Shown: piece by piece, positions 7,580 through 13,662 of the stretch
Position numbering within the stretch: the stretch's first letter is position 1
Layout of the letters: every line of letters begins with the position of its first letter
Assembly (NCBI GenBank): GCA_910587325.1
Contig: CAJUKB010000031.1
Span: 1 to 15,120 of the forward strand
Length of the DNA stretch: 15,120 nt
Direction of reading: 5' to 3'
Source: an uncultured Bacilli bacterium
GTDB lineage: Bacteria; Bacillota_I; Bacilli_A; RF39; UBA660
Made by a program: the position numbers and the translations under genes
The notes under the pieces: model-generated
Seen by the model: the letters and a program-made list of their open reading frames with translations, nothing else
The model's database searches: none
What the model was told of the DNA's origin: nothing

Positions 7580-8544
7580 TAGTATTTTCTCCTACGTCTT
7601 TCTTCATCTATATATTTCTGTACATCATTCATACTTTTAGCTATTGCTTTAAAACTTTCACTATTTTCTTTTTCTCTTTGTTCTCGTTCTTGACGTTCTC
7701 TTTGTTTTTCTTTTGCTTCCTTTTCTAAAATTTTCTTTTTTTCTAATTCTAGCTCATATAATCTTTGACGTTCTAATTCTTGACTACATTCCTCTATATA
7801 TAAATTTATACAATCTGTTAGATTATCACGTCTATTTGTTTCTAAATATTTAATAAATCTCTCTATTGCGTCTTGAGTTTGATAATCATTATGTAATTCT
7901 TTTTTTGTGATTTTTTCTCTTTTTTTACTATTTTGATCAAGATTTTTTTCTAATTTTTCAATTAAAGTTGTAAGTTCATCTTTTCTTTGTTCATATATTT
8001 TTTTATTTTCAGCAATCACATTATCTTTAGTAGCCATATATCTAATATAGTCTATAAGATACCAAATAAGACATATAGGCAAACATACTATTAATGATAA
8101 AAACATTCCAAATAAACAAGCTATTACAGAATTCAAATAATAATTAATAGGTAAAATTTTAAATATATTTAATAAGATTAAAATTCCAACTAGAGATAAT
8201 ATTGTTTTTAATATGCTATCAATTTTCTTATAGATGAAAATAGCTATAATGGATACTAATATAGATATTGGTACGTATAAGGTCATTGGTACGTTATAAC
8301 CTAAAGGATGGAATAACTTTAATACTAGAATTAAAGTAAGTATAGATATTAATATATAAACAATTTTTAAGATAAGATTATTACCTATGAATTCAAAAAT
8401 TCCATTAAATCTATATACTTTTGGCTTCAGTAAAGCTAATTCTTTTGATAAATTAGATTTTTGATCTTGCCAGTTATCTCTTTCAATCACTAATTCCTTT
8501 AATGATTTTAAATTTTTTATTAGTTTTTCTTTGGTATTCCCCAT
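7579..8544 (-). CDS. Four-helix membrane protein with flanking coiled coils, unknown function
   Basis: First gene of the minus-strand operon. Visible layout of the 321-aa product: an N-terminal coiled-coil segment (NLKSLKELVIERDNWQDQ), then about four membrane helices between residues 55 and 170 (for example IVYILISILTLILVLKL and LFGMFLSLIVCLPICLIWYL), then a long charged cytoplasmic coiled coil ending in very Arg/Glu-rich sequence (KEKQRERQEREQREKEN) and a basic tail. I chose the ATG at 8544; a GTG at 8559 is in frame but sits directly against the AAGGAG. No catalytic motif is seen. A scaffold or signalling role for the downstream surface proteins is possible but is inference from operon order. 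Confidence 0.75.
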   Translation of the reverse strand: MGNTKEKLIKNLKSLKELVIERDNWQDQKSNLSKELALLKPKVYRFNGIFEFIGNNLILKIVYILISILTLILVLKLFHPLGYNVPMTLYVPISILVSIIAIFIYKKIDSILKTILSLVGILILLNIFKILPINYYLNSVIACLFGMFLSLIVCLPICLIWYLIDYIRYMATKDNVIAENKKIYEQRKDELTTLIEKLEKNLDQNSKKREKITKKELHNDYQTQDAIERFIKYLETNRRDNLTDCINLYIEECSQELERQRLYELELEKKKILEKEAKEKQRERQEREQREKENSESFKAIAKSMNDVQKYIDEERRRRKY

Positions 8545-8585
8545 AAATAAAAGCCACACTCCTTAACAATAAACGTTTCTATTTA

Positions 8586-8594
8586 AGTATAGCA
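8586..8594 (-). promoter_or_regulatory. Extended -10 promoter of the membrane/secreted operon
   Basis: On the minus strand TGCTATACT (8594-8586) is an extended -10. There is no good -35 at 17 bp, although TTGACA lies nine bases upstream of the -10. The AAGGAG of the first gene is about 20 bp downstream. Confidence 0.5.
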
Positions 8595-8600
8595 TATTTT

Positions 8601-8641
8601 TGTCAAAAAAGACACCTATTATAGAACTTTTGCCTATAATA
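8601..8641. promoter_or_regulatory. Operator-like region between divergent operon and XRE gene
   Basis: Inverted repeat TGTC-A6-GACA (8601-8614) and a near-direct repeat, CCTATTATA (8615-8623) and CCTATAATA (8633-8641). The second copy contains TATAAT (8635-8640), a likely -10 for the rightward XRE gene. The position between divergent promoters suggests control by the adjacent XRE protein. Confidence 0.4.
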
Positions 8642-8695
8642 TACATATTAAAAACATCTACTATAAATGAGAAAATATATATAGGTGGTGATAAT

Positions 8696-8965
8696 ATGAA
8701 TTTTAGCCCTGAAGATGACAGATATATTTACGAATTAGTCAGTAAGAATATAAAGTATTTTAGACTTCATAATAATAGTAAATATAGCTCGTATGGGAAA
8801 ATGACACAAGAACAGCTTGCAGAAAAATGTGATTTAAGTCATAGTCTAATTAGTAATATAGAGTCTTCTAAAGTTCAACAATCTTTTAGTATCGCCGTAC
8901 TATATAGAATCTCTCGTGTCCTAGAAATAGACATTAAAGAGTTTTTTGTTGATCGTAAACTTTAA
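8696..8965 (+). CDS. XRE-family HTH transcriptional regulator (short)
   Basis: This 89-aa DNA-binding protein is essentially one Cro/C1-type helix-turn-helix domain. It contains KNIKYFRLHNN, MTQEQLAEKCDLSHSLISNIESSK (helices 2-3, about residues 36-59) and a final ISRVLEIDIKEFF, typical of XRE domains. The ATG at 8696 has AGGTGG eight bases upstream; a longer frame back to 8600 lacks a ribosome binding site. It is divergent from the four-gene membrane operon and has no dimerisation or ligand domain beyond the HTH. It is likely an element-encoded repressor acting on the 8601-8641 region and perhaps on the repeats at 9064 and 10302. The target is inferred. Confidence 0.88.
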   Translation: MNFSPEDDRYIYELVSKNIKYFRLHNNSKYSSYGKMTQEQLAEKCDLSHSLISNIESSKVQQSFSIAVLYRISRVLEIDIKEFFVDRKL

Positions 8966-9022
8966 TATATATTAATGTTTATATAGAATATGATTTTAAA
9001 TTTCGTCAAAACTGCAAAAAAC

Positions 9023-9055
9023 TATGGATTCAATAAATAGATTCCATATCTTTTT
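9023..9055 (+). terminator. Terminator after the short XRE gene
   Basis: TATGGATTC (9023-9031) pairs with GATTCCATA (9040-9048) with one mismatch around an 8-nt loop, followed by TCTTTTT. Confidence 0.55.
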
Positions 9056-9063
9056 AAATATAC

Positions 9064-9108
9064 CAAAACTTTCTTAATATATACCTTTTTTATAAATTTA
9101 TTTACCAT
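9064..9108 (+). repeat. Imperfect direct repeat, copy A (upstream of the 9188 gene)
   Basis: A 45-bp stretch starting CAAAACTTT and ending ATTTACCAT. It matches 10302-10347 with only a handful of substitutions and one 1-bp indel. It lies 80 bp before a rightward gene and is probably a promoter/operator module shared by two units. With the terminator at 9023-9055 it fills most of the 222-bp gap at 8966-9187. Confidence 0.6.
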
Positions 9109-9187
9109 TATAGGTTATGTTATCATTTATTTGTCAACGAAATACTAGTTAATTGTTGAAAAATAAAAATTGAAAGGACATGGTATT

Positions 9188-9634
9188 ATGAGTAGAATGA
9201 TTTCTAAAGAACAACAAATAGAAGAAGCAAAAGAAAGATTAAGGAGACTATCTAAAAAATTCAATTTAAATCCTGTTATCTTAAATGATTTTGAGCAAGG
9301 AAAAATAAAGGTATTTAGAAATAATGAATTGATTGATCTTGATTCAATGCCTGAATACAAAAAATTGGTTGCTGATTTTGAAGAAGAGTATAATCACGTT
9401 GTCTTTTATTGTATAGAGGAAAAATATAGTTTTGGTAGATGCTTATCTTTGTTATGTGTAGGAGATATAAAAATATATTGGAAAACAGAGAGATTGTTCC
9501 ATTATGGATATGATTTTAAATATGAAGATATATATATGATTTCTACATATACATATAATTTAGATGATCCTGATTGCTCTGAATTTGGAGATATTCGTAT
9601 TGCTAGTAAAAATGGTTGTTTGATTAGAATATAG
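9188..9634 (+). CDS. Conserved-looking hypothetical protein of mobile-element type
   Basis: I cannot name this 148-aa soluble protein. It has a basic helical N-terminus (ISKEQQIEEAKERLRRLSKKFNLNPVILNDF), a middle with FEEEYNHVVFYCIEEKYSFGRCLSLLCVGD, and a C-terminal segment YNLDDPDCSEFGDIRIASKNG. From memory, similar short proteins with a C-terminal SEFGDI motif occur on Firmicutes plasmids, prophages and conjugative elements, without a known role. The ATG at 9188 has AAAGGA nine bases upstream; an in-frame TTG at 9170 overlaps nothing useful. It is a single-gene unit with a copy of the 45-bp repeat upstream and a strong terminator downstream. There is no membrane segment or signal peptide. 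Confidence 0.75.
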   Translation: MSRMISKEQQIEEAKERLRRLSKKFNLNPVILNDFEQGKIKVFRNNELIDLDSMPEYKKLVADFEEEYNHVVFYCIEEKYSFGRCLSLLCVGDIKIYWKTERLFHYGYDFKYEDIYMISTYTYNLDDPDCSEFGDIRIASKNGCLIRI

Positions 9635-9635
9635 T

Positions 9636-9670
9636 AAAAAATCATAGATTTCAAAAGTCTATGATTTTTT
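9636..9670. terminator. Strong bidirectional terminator
   Basis: AAAAAATCATAGA (9636-9648) and TCTATGATTTTTT (9658-9670) form a 13-bp perfect stem with a 9-nt loop, with A and T tracts on both sides, between convergent genes. Confidence 0.85.
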
Positions 9671-9681
9671 TTGATCAATTA

Positions 9682-10272
9682 TTAATCTATTTTGGTGCAA
9701 TTATATTTTGCTTGTTTAGGAGATGGAGATAGAAATAATTTAGCATATTTTTCTTTTAATTGTTCAAGTTCAAAACTAAATGCTTCTTGTGATATTTCTC
9801 CATTTTCTTTTTTTCGTTCTAATAATTTTTTATGATGAAAGTATTCTAGTAAATATTCATTTATAGAAAAATTTAATACTAGTAATGGATCTTCTTCATT
9901 ATCTGCTAGTGGGAATTCAATATTAGAAATTTGTTCAAATGCTAATTCAGACATTATTTCATTTTCATTCATATAATCACTTATTCCAAATAAATAATCC
10001 AAACTAACTTCATGTTTTTTAGCTATTTTCAAAGCTTTATCTAATGTTAACCCACAACTACCTTTTTCAATAGCTCTTAATGTTTCATCACTAAAACCAT
10101 CAATTTCATCTAAAAATTCACCAACACTTAACCCTAATTTTTTTCGTAAATCTCTCACTCGGTTTTTAGAAATATTCTTTACTTCATGATTTTGGCTATC
10201 GACATTTACCTTTTTATCCTCATCATCACTAAATATTTCTTGTATGCTTTCTGTCCTTTTAACCTCTAACAT
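9682..10272 (-). CDS. XRE-family HTH regulator with acidic C-terminal domain
   Basis: 196-aa regulator from the ATG at 10272, which has GAGAGG seven bases upstream; the ATG at 10287 has none. Residues 1-35 are a polar, acidic linker-like N-terminus. A Cro/C1-type HTH follows (about 37-95: VRDLRKKLGLSVGEFLDEIDGFSDETLRAIEKGS, then LTLDKALKIAKKHEVSLDYLFG). A helical C-terminal domain (about 100-196) contains SINEYLLEYFHHKKLLERKKENGEISQEAF and is likely for dimerisation or signal response. It diverges from the replication unit starting at 10548 across a repeat-rich 275-bp region, so control of rep transcription, and hence copy or transfer, is the natural inference. Confidence 0.87.
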   Translation of the reverse strand: MLEVKRTESIQEIFSDDEDKKVNVDSQNHEVKNISKNRVRDLRKKLGLSVGEFLDEIDGFSDETLRAIEKGSCGLTLDKALKIAKKHEVSLDYLFGISDYMNENEIMSELAFEQISNIEFPLADNEEDPLLVLNFSINEYLLEYFHHKKLLERKKENGEISQEAFSFELEQLKEKYAKLFLSPSPKQAKYNCTKID

Positions 10273-10301
10273 ATAATTACCTCTCATTTAAATATAAATA
10301 A

Positions 10302-10347
10302 CAAAACTTTTTCAATAAGTACCTATTTTTACAAATATATTTACCAT
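10302..10347 (+). repeat. Imperfect direct repeat, copy B (upstream of the replication unit)
   Basis: 46-bp counterpart of 9064-9108, sharing CAAAACTTT, AATA, TACC and ATTTACCAT in register. It lies in the divergent promoter region of the 196-aa XRE regulator and the rep operon. Confidence 0.6.
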
Positions 10348-10371
10348 ATAACTTTATTGTAAAATATAGTT

Positions 10372-10526
10372 ATCAAGCCGAAGATATAGGCCTATAAAAA
10401 GCTTGATTTCAAGGTATATTATACTACATTTTATAAGACTTAACAATTACCTTGAGAGAAAATGGGAAAATTCAAATAAAGTCGTTTAGGTTATATTAAC
10501 TTGATCCCGACAAGGTAAGCTAAACG
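10372..10526. promoter_or_regulatory. Palindrome-rich control region ahead of the replication genes
   Basis: Within the 275-bp gap at 10273-10547: ATCAAGC/GCTTGAT (10372-10378, 10401-10407) flank the 12-bp palindrome TATAGGCCTATA (10385-10396). TCAAGGTA/TACCTTGA (10409-10416, 10448-10455) follows, enclosing GTATATTATAC. CGTTTAG/CTAAACG (10483-10489, 10520-10526) then encloses CTTG-ATCCCGA-CAAG (10500-10514). The last pair ends just before the start of the next gene. These could be operators, an oriT, or a leader RNA fold; the sequence alone does not decide. Confidence 0.45.
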
Positions 10527-10547
10527 CAAGAAAGGATCATACAAGTT

Positions 10548-10742
10548 ATGAAGATCGATTTACCATGTAGATTAGAAGAACGCGTAAGTGAAAAAACAGG
10601 TAATCCATATATTGTAGTTGTGATTCAATTAACTCCAACGTATGAAAAGAAATTATTTCTTGAACCTGCTGAAATTGAACTTGCAATTATGACTTATGGA
10701 AATAATCATAGTCAAAAAATTAAAATGTCTAATAATCAATAA
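10548..10742 (+). CDS. Small protein preceding Rep, unknown function
   Basis: This 64-aa soluble protein is not recognised. Visible features: a beta-like N-terminus (MKIDLPCRLEERVSEKTGNPYIVVVIQL) and a helix with LFLEPAEIELAIMTYG. AAAGGA lies about 11 bases before the ATG. It is the first gene of the rightward replication/transfer unit, and the hairpin and origin stem-loop lie between it and rep. In rolling-circle plasmids and conjugative elements such short leading proteins are often copy-control or accessory factors, but nothing in this sequence proves that. The length is close to that of many excisionases (recombination directionality factors), which is another possibility. Confidence 0.65.
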   Translation: MKIDLPCRLEERVSEKTGNPYIVVVIQLTPTYEKKLFLEPAEIELAIMTYGNNHSQKIKMSNNQ

Positions 10743-10759
10743 TTAAATATTTATAGTAA

Positions 10760-10790
10760 GGGTGCGTAAGACGTCAAGTCTTACGTGCCC
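10760..10790. repeat. Long hairpin adjacent to the replication origin
   Basis: GGGTGCGTAAGAC (10760-10772) and GTCTTACGTGCCC (10778-10790) form a 13-bp stem (two G-U/T pairs) with the 5-nt loop GTCAA. No T tract follows, so it is not a standard terminator. It directly abuts the origin stem-loop; a Rep-binding site or RNA structure is likely. Confidence 0.6.
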
Positions 10791-10791
10791 C

Positions 10792-10822
10792 ATGCTATAA
10801 GTATAGTATTACCTTATAGCAT
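10792..10822 (+). other. CRESS-type rolling-circle origin stem-loop (TAGTATTAC)
   Basis: ATGCTATAAG (10792-10801) and CTTATAGCAT (10813-10822) are perfect 10-bp inverted arms. The 11-nt loop ends in TAGTATTAC (10804-10812), identical to the circovirus-type nonanucleotide nicked by CRESS Rep proteins as TAGTATT/AC (here between 10810 and 10811). It lies about 50 bp upstream of the CRESS-like rep. Activity is inferred from this exact match of motif, structure and context. Confidence 0.88.
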
Positions 10823-10875
10823 TTATTGTATCAAATGTAGCAATATTTAAAAATTTTTGTAAAGGAGTGATCATT

Positions 10876-11898
10876 ATAGCTAAACAAATAAAGAAAGATA
10901 GTCAAGCAAGAAGCTATCAAATTACACAAAATAATCCTAGTAAATATAATATTACTAGAGAAAGTTTTAAGGAAACTATATTAAAATTTAAACCTATTTA
11001 TTATTGTATTTCGGAAGAAATAGGAATTAAAGAAAAAACTCCACATTACCATGCTTATTTTAAGTGTTCTAGTCCAGTAAGGTTTTCTACCTGTAAGAAA
11101 CGATTTAAATATGCCCATATAGAACAAGCTCTTGGAAGTGCCACTGATAATCGTAATTATCTTATGAAAACAGATAAATACATAGATAAAAATGAAACTT
11201 TAATTGATTTTGAAGAAGCTGGAGAGATCCCACAAACTACAAAAGAAAAAAGGTTATCGGAAAAAGCAGAAGTGCTTCAAAAAATAAAGGATGGGAAAAC
11301 CAATTTAGAAATTATAGAAGAAAATGAAAATTTATTATTTCATTTAAAAGATATAGAGAATATTAGACAAGAATATCTAAAAGAAAAATATTCAACTGAA
11401 TTTAGGGATGTTTGCTGTACCTTTATATACGGAGCTACAGAAACCTATAAGACAACTTATGTATATGAAAAGTACAACGCAAAAGATATTTTTAGGATCT
11501 ATAATTATCAAAATTTAAATTCATTATGGGATGGCTATACGGGACAATCTGTAATCCTATTTGATGAATTTAAAGGTCAGATACCTATTGAATTAATGCT
11601 GATATTAACGGATCGATTTCCAGTGCTAAATTTAAACGCAAGGTACAATAATAAAATAGCCATGTACAGCCAAATTTATTATTGCACGAACGAATGTTTT
11701 GATAATATTTATGCTTATGAGAAAGTCATGCACCCTGCAACATATAAAGCATGGGAAAGAAGAATCCATAATATATACGAATTTAGGAAAAATCCTGATG
11801 GATCTCCTAATGTTATAGTTCATAAAGAAACGAAAAAGGAGGGATTTTCTAATGAACGAAACGAGGAAAATAAAGAAGAAAAAGATCAGACTATCTGA
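10876..11898 (+). CDS. CRESS-type replication initiator (HUH endonuclease + SF3-like helicase)
   Basis: Rep nicks one strand at the origin, stays linked to the 5' end through a Tyr, and drives rolling-circle replication; it may also act as relaxase for transfer. Residue numbers count from a GTG at 10867. HUH motifs: SYQITQNNP (about 16-24, like FTLNNP of circoviruses), PHYHAYF (His60, His62) and NYLMK (catalytic Tyr98, Lys101). The C-terminal ATPase has Walker A GATETYKTT (189-197), Walker B VILFDEF (229-235) and motif C IYYCTNE (Asn275). In Walker A the Gly before Lys is Tyr. Start is unclear: GTG at 10867 overlaps AAAGGAG, so ATA (10876) or ATT (10873), correctly spaced, may be used. The 3' end overlaps the translocase gene by 47 bp. 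Similar Reps occur on pCRESS plasmids of Firmicutes and phytoplasmas. Confidence 0.92.
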   Translation: MAKQIKKDSQARSYQITQNNPSKYNITRESFKETILKFKPIYYCISEEIGIKEKTPHYHAYFKCSSPVRFSTCKKRFKYAHIEQALGSATDNRNYLMKTDKYIDKNETLIDFEEAGEIPQTTKEKRLSEKAEVLQKIKDGKTNLEIIEENENLLFHLKDIENIRQEYLKEKYSTEFRDVCCTFIYGATETYKTTYVYEKYNAKDIFRIYNYQNLNSLWDGYTGQSVILFDEFKGQIPIELMLILTDRFPVLNLNARYNNKIAMYSQIYYCTNECFDNIYAYEKVMHPATYKAWERRIHNIYEFRKNPDGSPNVIVHKETKKEGFSNERNEENKEEKDQTI

Positions 11899-13402
11899 TG
11901 TATATAGAAAACTAGAAACAATGTATCAACAAGTTCGTCATAATTGGAAAGCTTATATTGTAAAAATTATTGTATTAATACTACTAACAATAATTTTAAT
12001 AATATTTAACTTAAATTTAGATTCTATTCCTTATATTAATAGGATCACTTTCTATCTTCCGTTATTAGATAATCTAATAGGAATTAAAATAAATTTATTT
12101 TATGTTGTTATTTATATACTATCAACGATTCCAATTATAGTGATATGTAAATCATTTTTTAAATCAATGAAATATGAAAATAAAGATGAACAATTAGCAA
12201 AAGCATTAATGCCTAATGCTAGTGAAGAAAAAAGAGAAGAATTATCTTCTAAAACAATTGTAATGTATCCTAATCCTTATAATAAAGATAATGAATATTG
12301 GATGCTTTATAAAAATAGTGTTCCTTATAATGTTATTTTTGAAAAAAAGGAACTAATACAAAATTTTTTAGATGGTCAATATGTAAAAGGAACTAAAAAT
12401 TATGGTTCTAACAAAGCATTAATTAATTTGAGCAAAACAGATCCATCTAATCCTAAACCTATTAATTGGGATGATAAATTTCTTATTTCTTATAAAGGTG
12501 GTAGTCCAATATTTAATCTTGGAATTACCAATTTTGATGAACCATTTTATTGGGATACTAAAAAACTAATACATGAAAAACTTGGGGGAACAACAGGTGC
12601 TGGGAAAACAATAGTTCAAAAATCAATTTGCTATCAAGCACTTATGCAAAATTGTGAGCTTTTTATCTATGATGGAAAACAGATTGATTATACAGGAATA
12701 TGGAAAAGATTAAAAAATTGCACAATTGTTAATAGTATGAAAGGATTTCAAAATATGGTTAAAATGGTATATGAAATTCATTTGATTAGAAATAAAGAGT
12801 TTAAATTTCCATTTTATAATATAGATAATTTTAATAGATTTAAAAAACCAATTCAACCAAGAAAGCATATTTTTCTTGTTATAGAAGAAGCTGCTGATAT
12901 ATTTGACATTGATATTAAAGCTTTATCAAAAGATGAAAAAAGTGAGTATTTAAATTGTATTGAAATTTTAAAAGAAATAGCTCGTAAAGGACGTGCAACA
13001 GGATGTCATCTGTGCGTAAATAGTCAACGTCTTTCGGCTGATATTATACCACCTCAAATAAATTCATGCCTCAAATTCAAATTTTGTGGCTTTGCTGATA
13101 ATATTTTATCTAATATTATGGTAGAAAATACTGACGCACACGATCTATTAAAGGATGGTGTTGCTGGTATGTTTGTAGATGGAAACCATAATGTTGTACA
13201 AACCTATTATATAGATAGTGAAATAGAACAAGCTATTTTAAAACCTTTTGAAATTACAAGAAAAACAATGTCTGATATTCATGCAAGATATGATATTGGA
13301 GAAGAAGAACTTGAAATTGACGGAGATAAATTTGTAAAAGATTATGTAGAAGATAAAGAAGCAGAAGATCCTAACTATTTTAAAGTTAGAAAAGATAAAT
13401 AG
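11852..13402 (+). CDS. FtsK/TcpA-type DNA translocase (coupling-protein-like)
   Basis: This 516-aa protein is a membrane-anchored ATPase that would pump element DNA, either as a coupling protein delivering Rep-bound DNA or as an FtsK/TraB-like translocase. A basic N-terminal tail is followed by membrane segments at about 35-54 and 82-99, a linker domain, then the motor: Walker A GGTTGAGKT (245-253), Walker B HIFLVIEEAAD (339-349), and the sensor-like segment NSQRLSADIIPPQINSCLKFK (390-410) typical of the FtsK/SpoIIIE superfamily. It lacks a gamma DNA-orienting domain and is close to TcpA or Tn916 Orf21 in size. AAAGGAGGG lies eight bases before the ATG, within the 3' end of rep, so the genes are coupled. 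No other mating-channel genes accompany it. Confidence 0.93.
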   Translation: MNETRKIKKKKIRLSDVYRKLETMYQQVRHNWKAYIVKIIVLILLTIILIIFNLNLDSIPYINRITFYLPLLDNLIGIKINLFYVVIYILSTIPIIVICKSFFKSMKYENKDEQLAKALMPNASEEKREELSSKTIVMYPNPYNKDNEYWMLYKNSVPYNVIFEKKELIQNFLDGQYVKGTKNYGSNKALINLSKTDPSNPKPINWDDKFLISYKGGSPIFNLGITNFDEPFYWDTKKLIHEKLGGTTGAGKTIVQKSICYQALMQNCELFIYDGKQIDYTGIWKRLKNCTIVNSMKGFQNMVKMVYEIHLIRNKEFKFPFYNIDNFNRFKKPIQPRKHIFLVIEEAADIFDIDIKALSKDEKSEYLNCIEILKEIARKGRATGCHLCVNSQRLSADIIPPQINSCLKFKFCGFADNILSNIMVENTDAHDLLKDGVAGMFVDGNHNVVQTYYIDSEIEQAILKPFEITRKTMSDIHARYDIGEEELEIDGDKFVKDYVEDKEAEDPNYFKVRKDK

Positions 13403-13449
13403 AATTAACCTTAATAAAATTCATATATTTTACTATAGGAGGTGTTTGC

Positions 13450-13647
13450 TTGAAAGTCTTTGTCAATTTACCACAAACACCTGAGGAAAGGAAAGTATTA
13501 GCAAATGGTGTAGCTAGATTCCATGCAACACTTATGCTAGAAAAAATAAAAAAATTAAATATCAATGATTCTTCTAAAGAAAAAGTTTTAAATTTAGTTT
13601 TAGATCATTTTAAAGAAGAATCAAAAAAAGAATGTATAAGTGATTAG
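13450..13647 (+). CDS. Small protein at the end of the replication/transfer unit
   Basis: 65-aa protein starting at TTG with a perfect AGGAGG (13437-13442) seven bases upstream, which makes it a real gene despite the rare start. It is predicted helical: NLPQTPEERKVLANGVARFH, then LMLEKIKKLNINDSSKEKVLNLVLDHFKEES. No DNA-binding motif is obvious. It is the last gene after the translocase (47-bp gap), and a terminator overlaps its stop. It could be an accessory transfer protein or the recombination directionality factor that large serine integrases need; both are guesses from size and position. Confidence 0.75.
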   Translation: MKVFVNLPQTPEERKVLANGVARFHATLMLEKIKKLNINDSSKEKVLNLVLDHFKEESKKECISD

Positions 13648-13662
13648 CTCATACATTTTTTT
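13632..13662. terminator. Bidirectional terminator between the transfer unit and the HTH frame
   Basis: ATGTATAAG (13632-13640) and CTCATACAT (13648-13656), one mismatch, a 7-nt loop, then seven Ts. On the minus strand the same hairpin is followed by TCTTTTTTT. It overlaps both stop codons. Confidence 0.7.

Noticed and set aside
8600..8695. N-terminal extension of the short XRE gene back to 8600
   Set aside because: It would overlap the operator and -10 region and lacks a ribosome binding site; the ATG at 8696 has AGGTGG at good spacing.
9145..9360. Minus-strand 71-codon frame opposite the 9188 gene
   Set aside because: Antisense shadow with no start signal.
10409..10455. TCAAGGTA/TACCTTGA with loop TATATTATAC as the replication origin
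   Set aside because: The loop is long and lacks a true NANTATTAC; the stem-loop at 10792-10822 has the exact nonanucleotide and a perfect stem.
11632..11823. Minus-strand 63-codon frame inside rep
   Set aside because: Antisense shadow of the well-supported rep gene.
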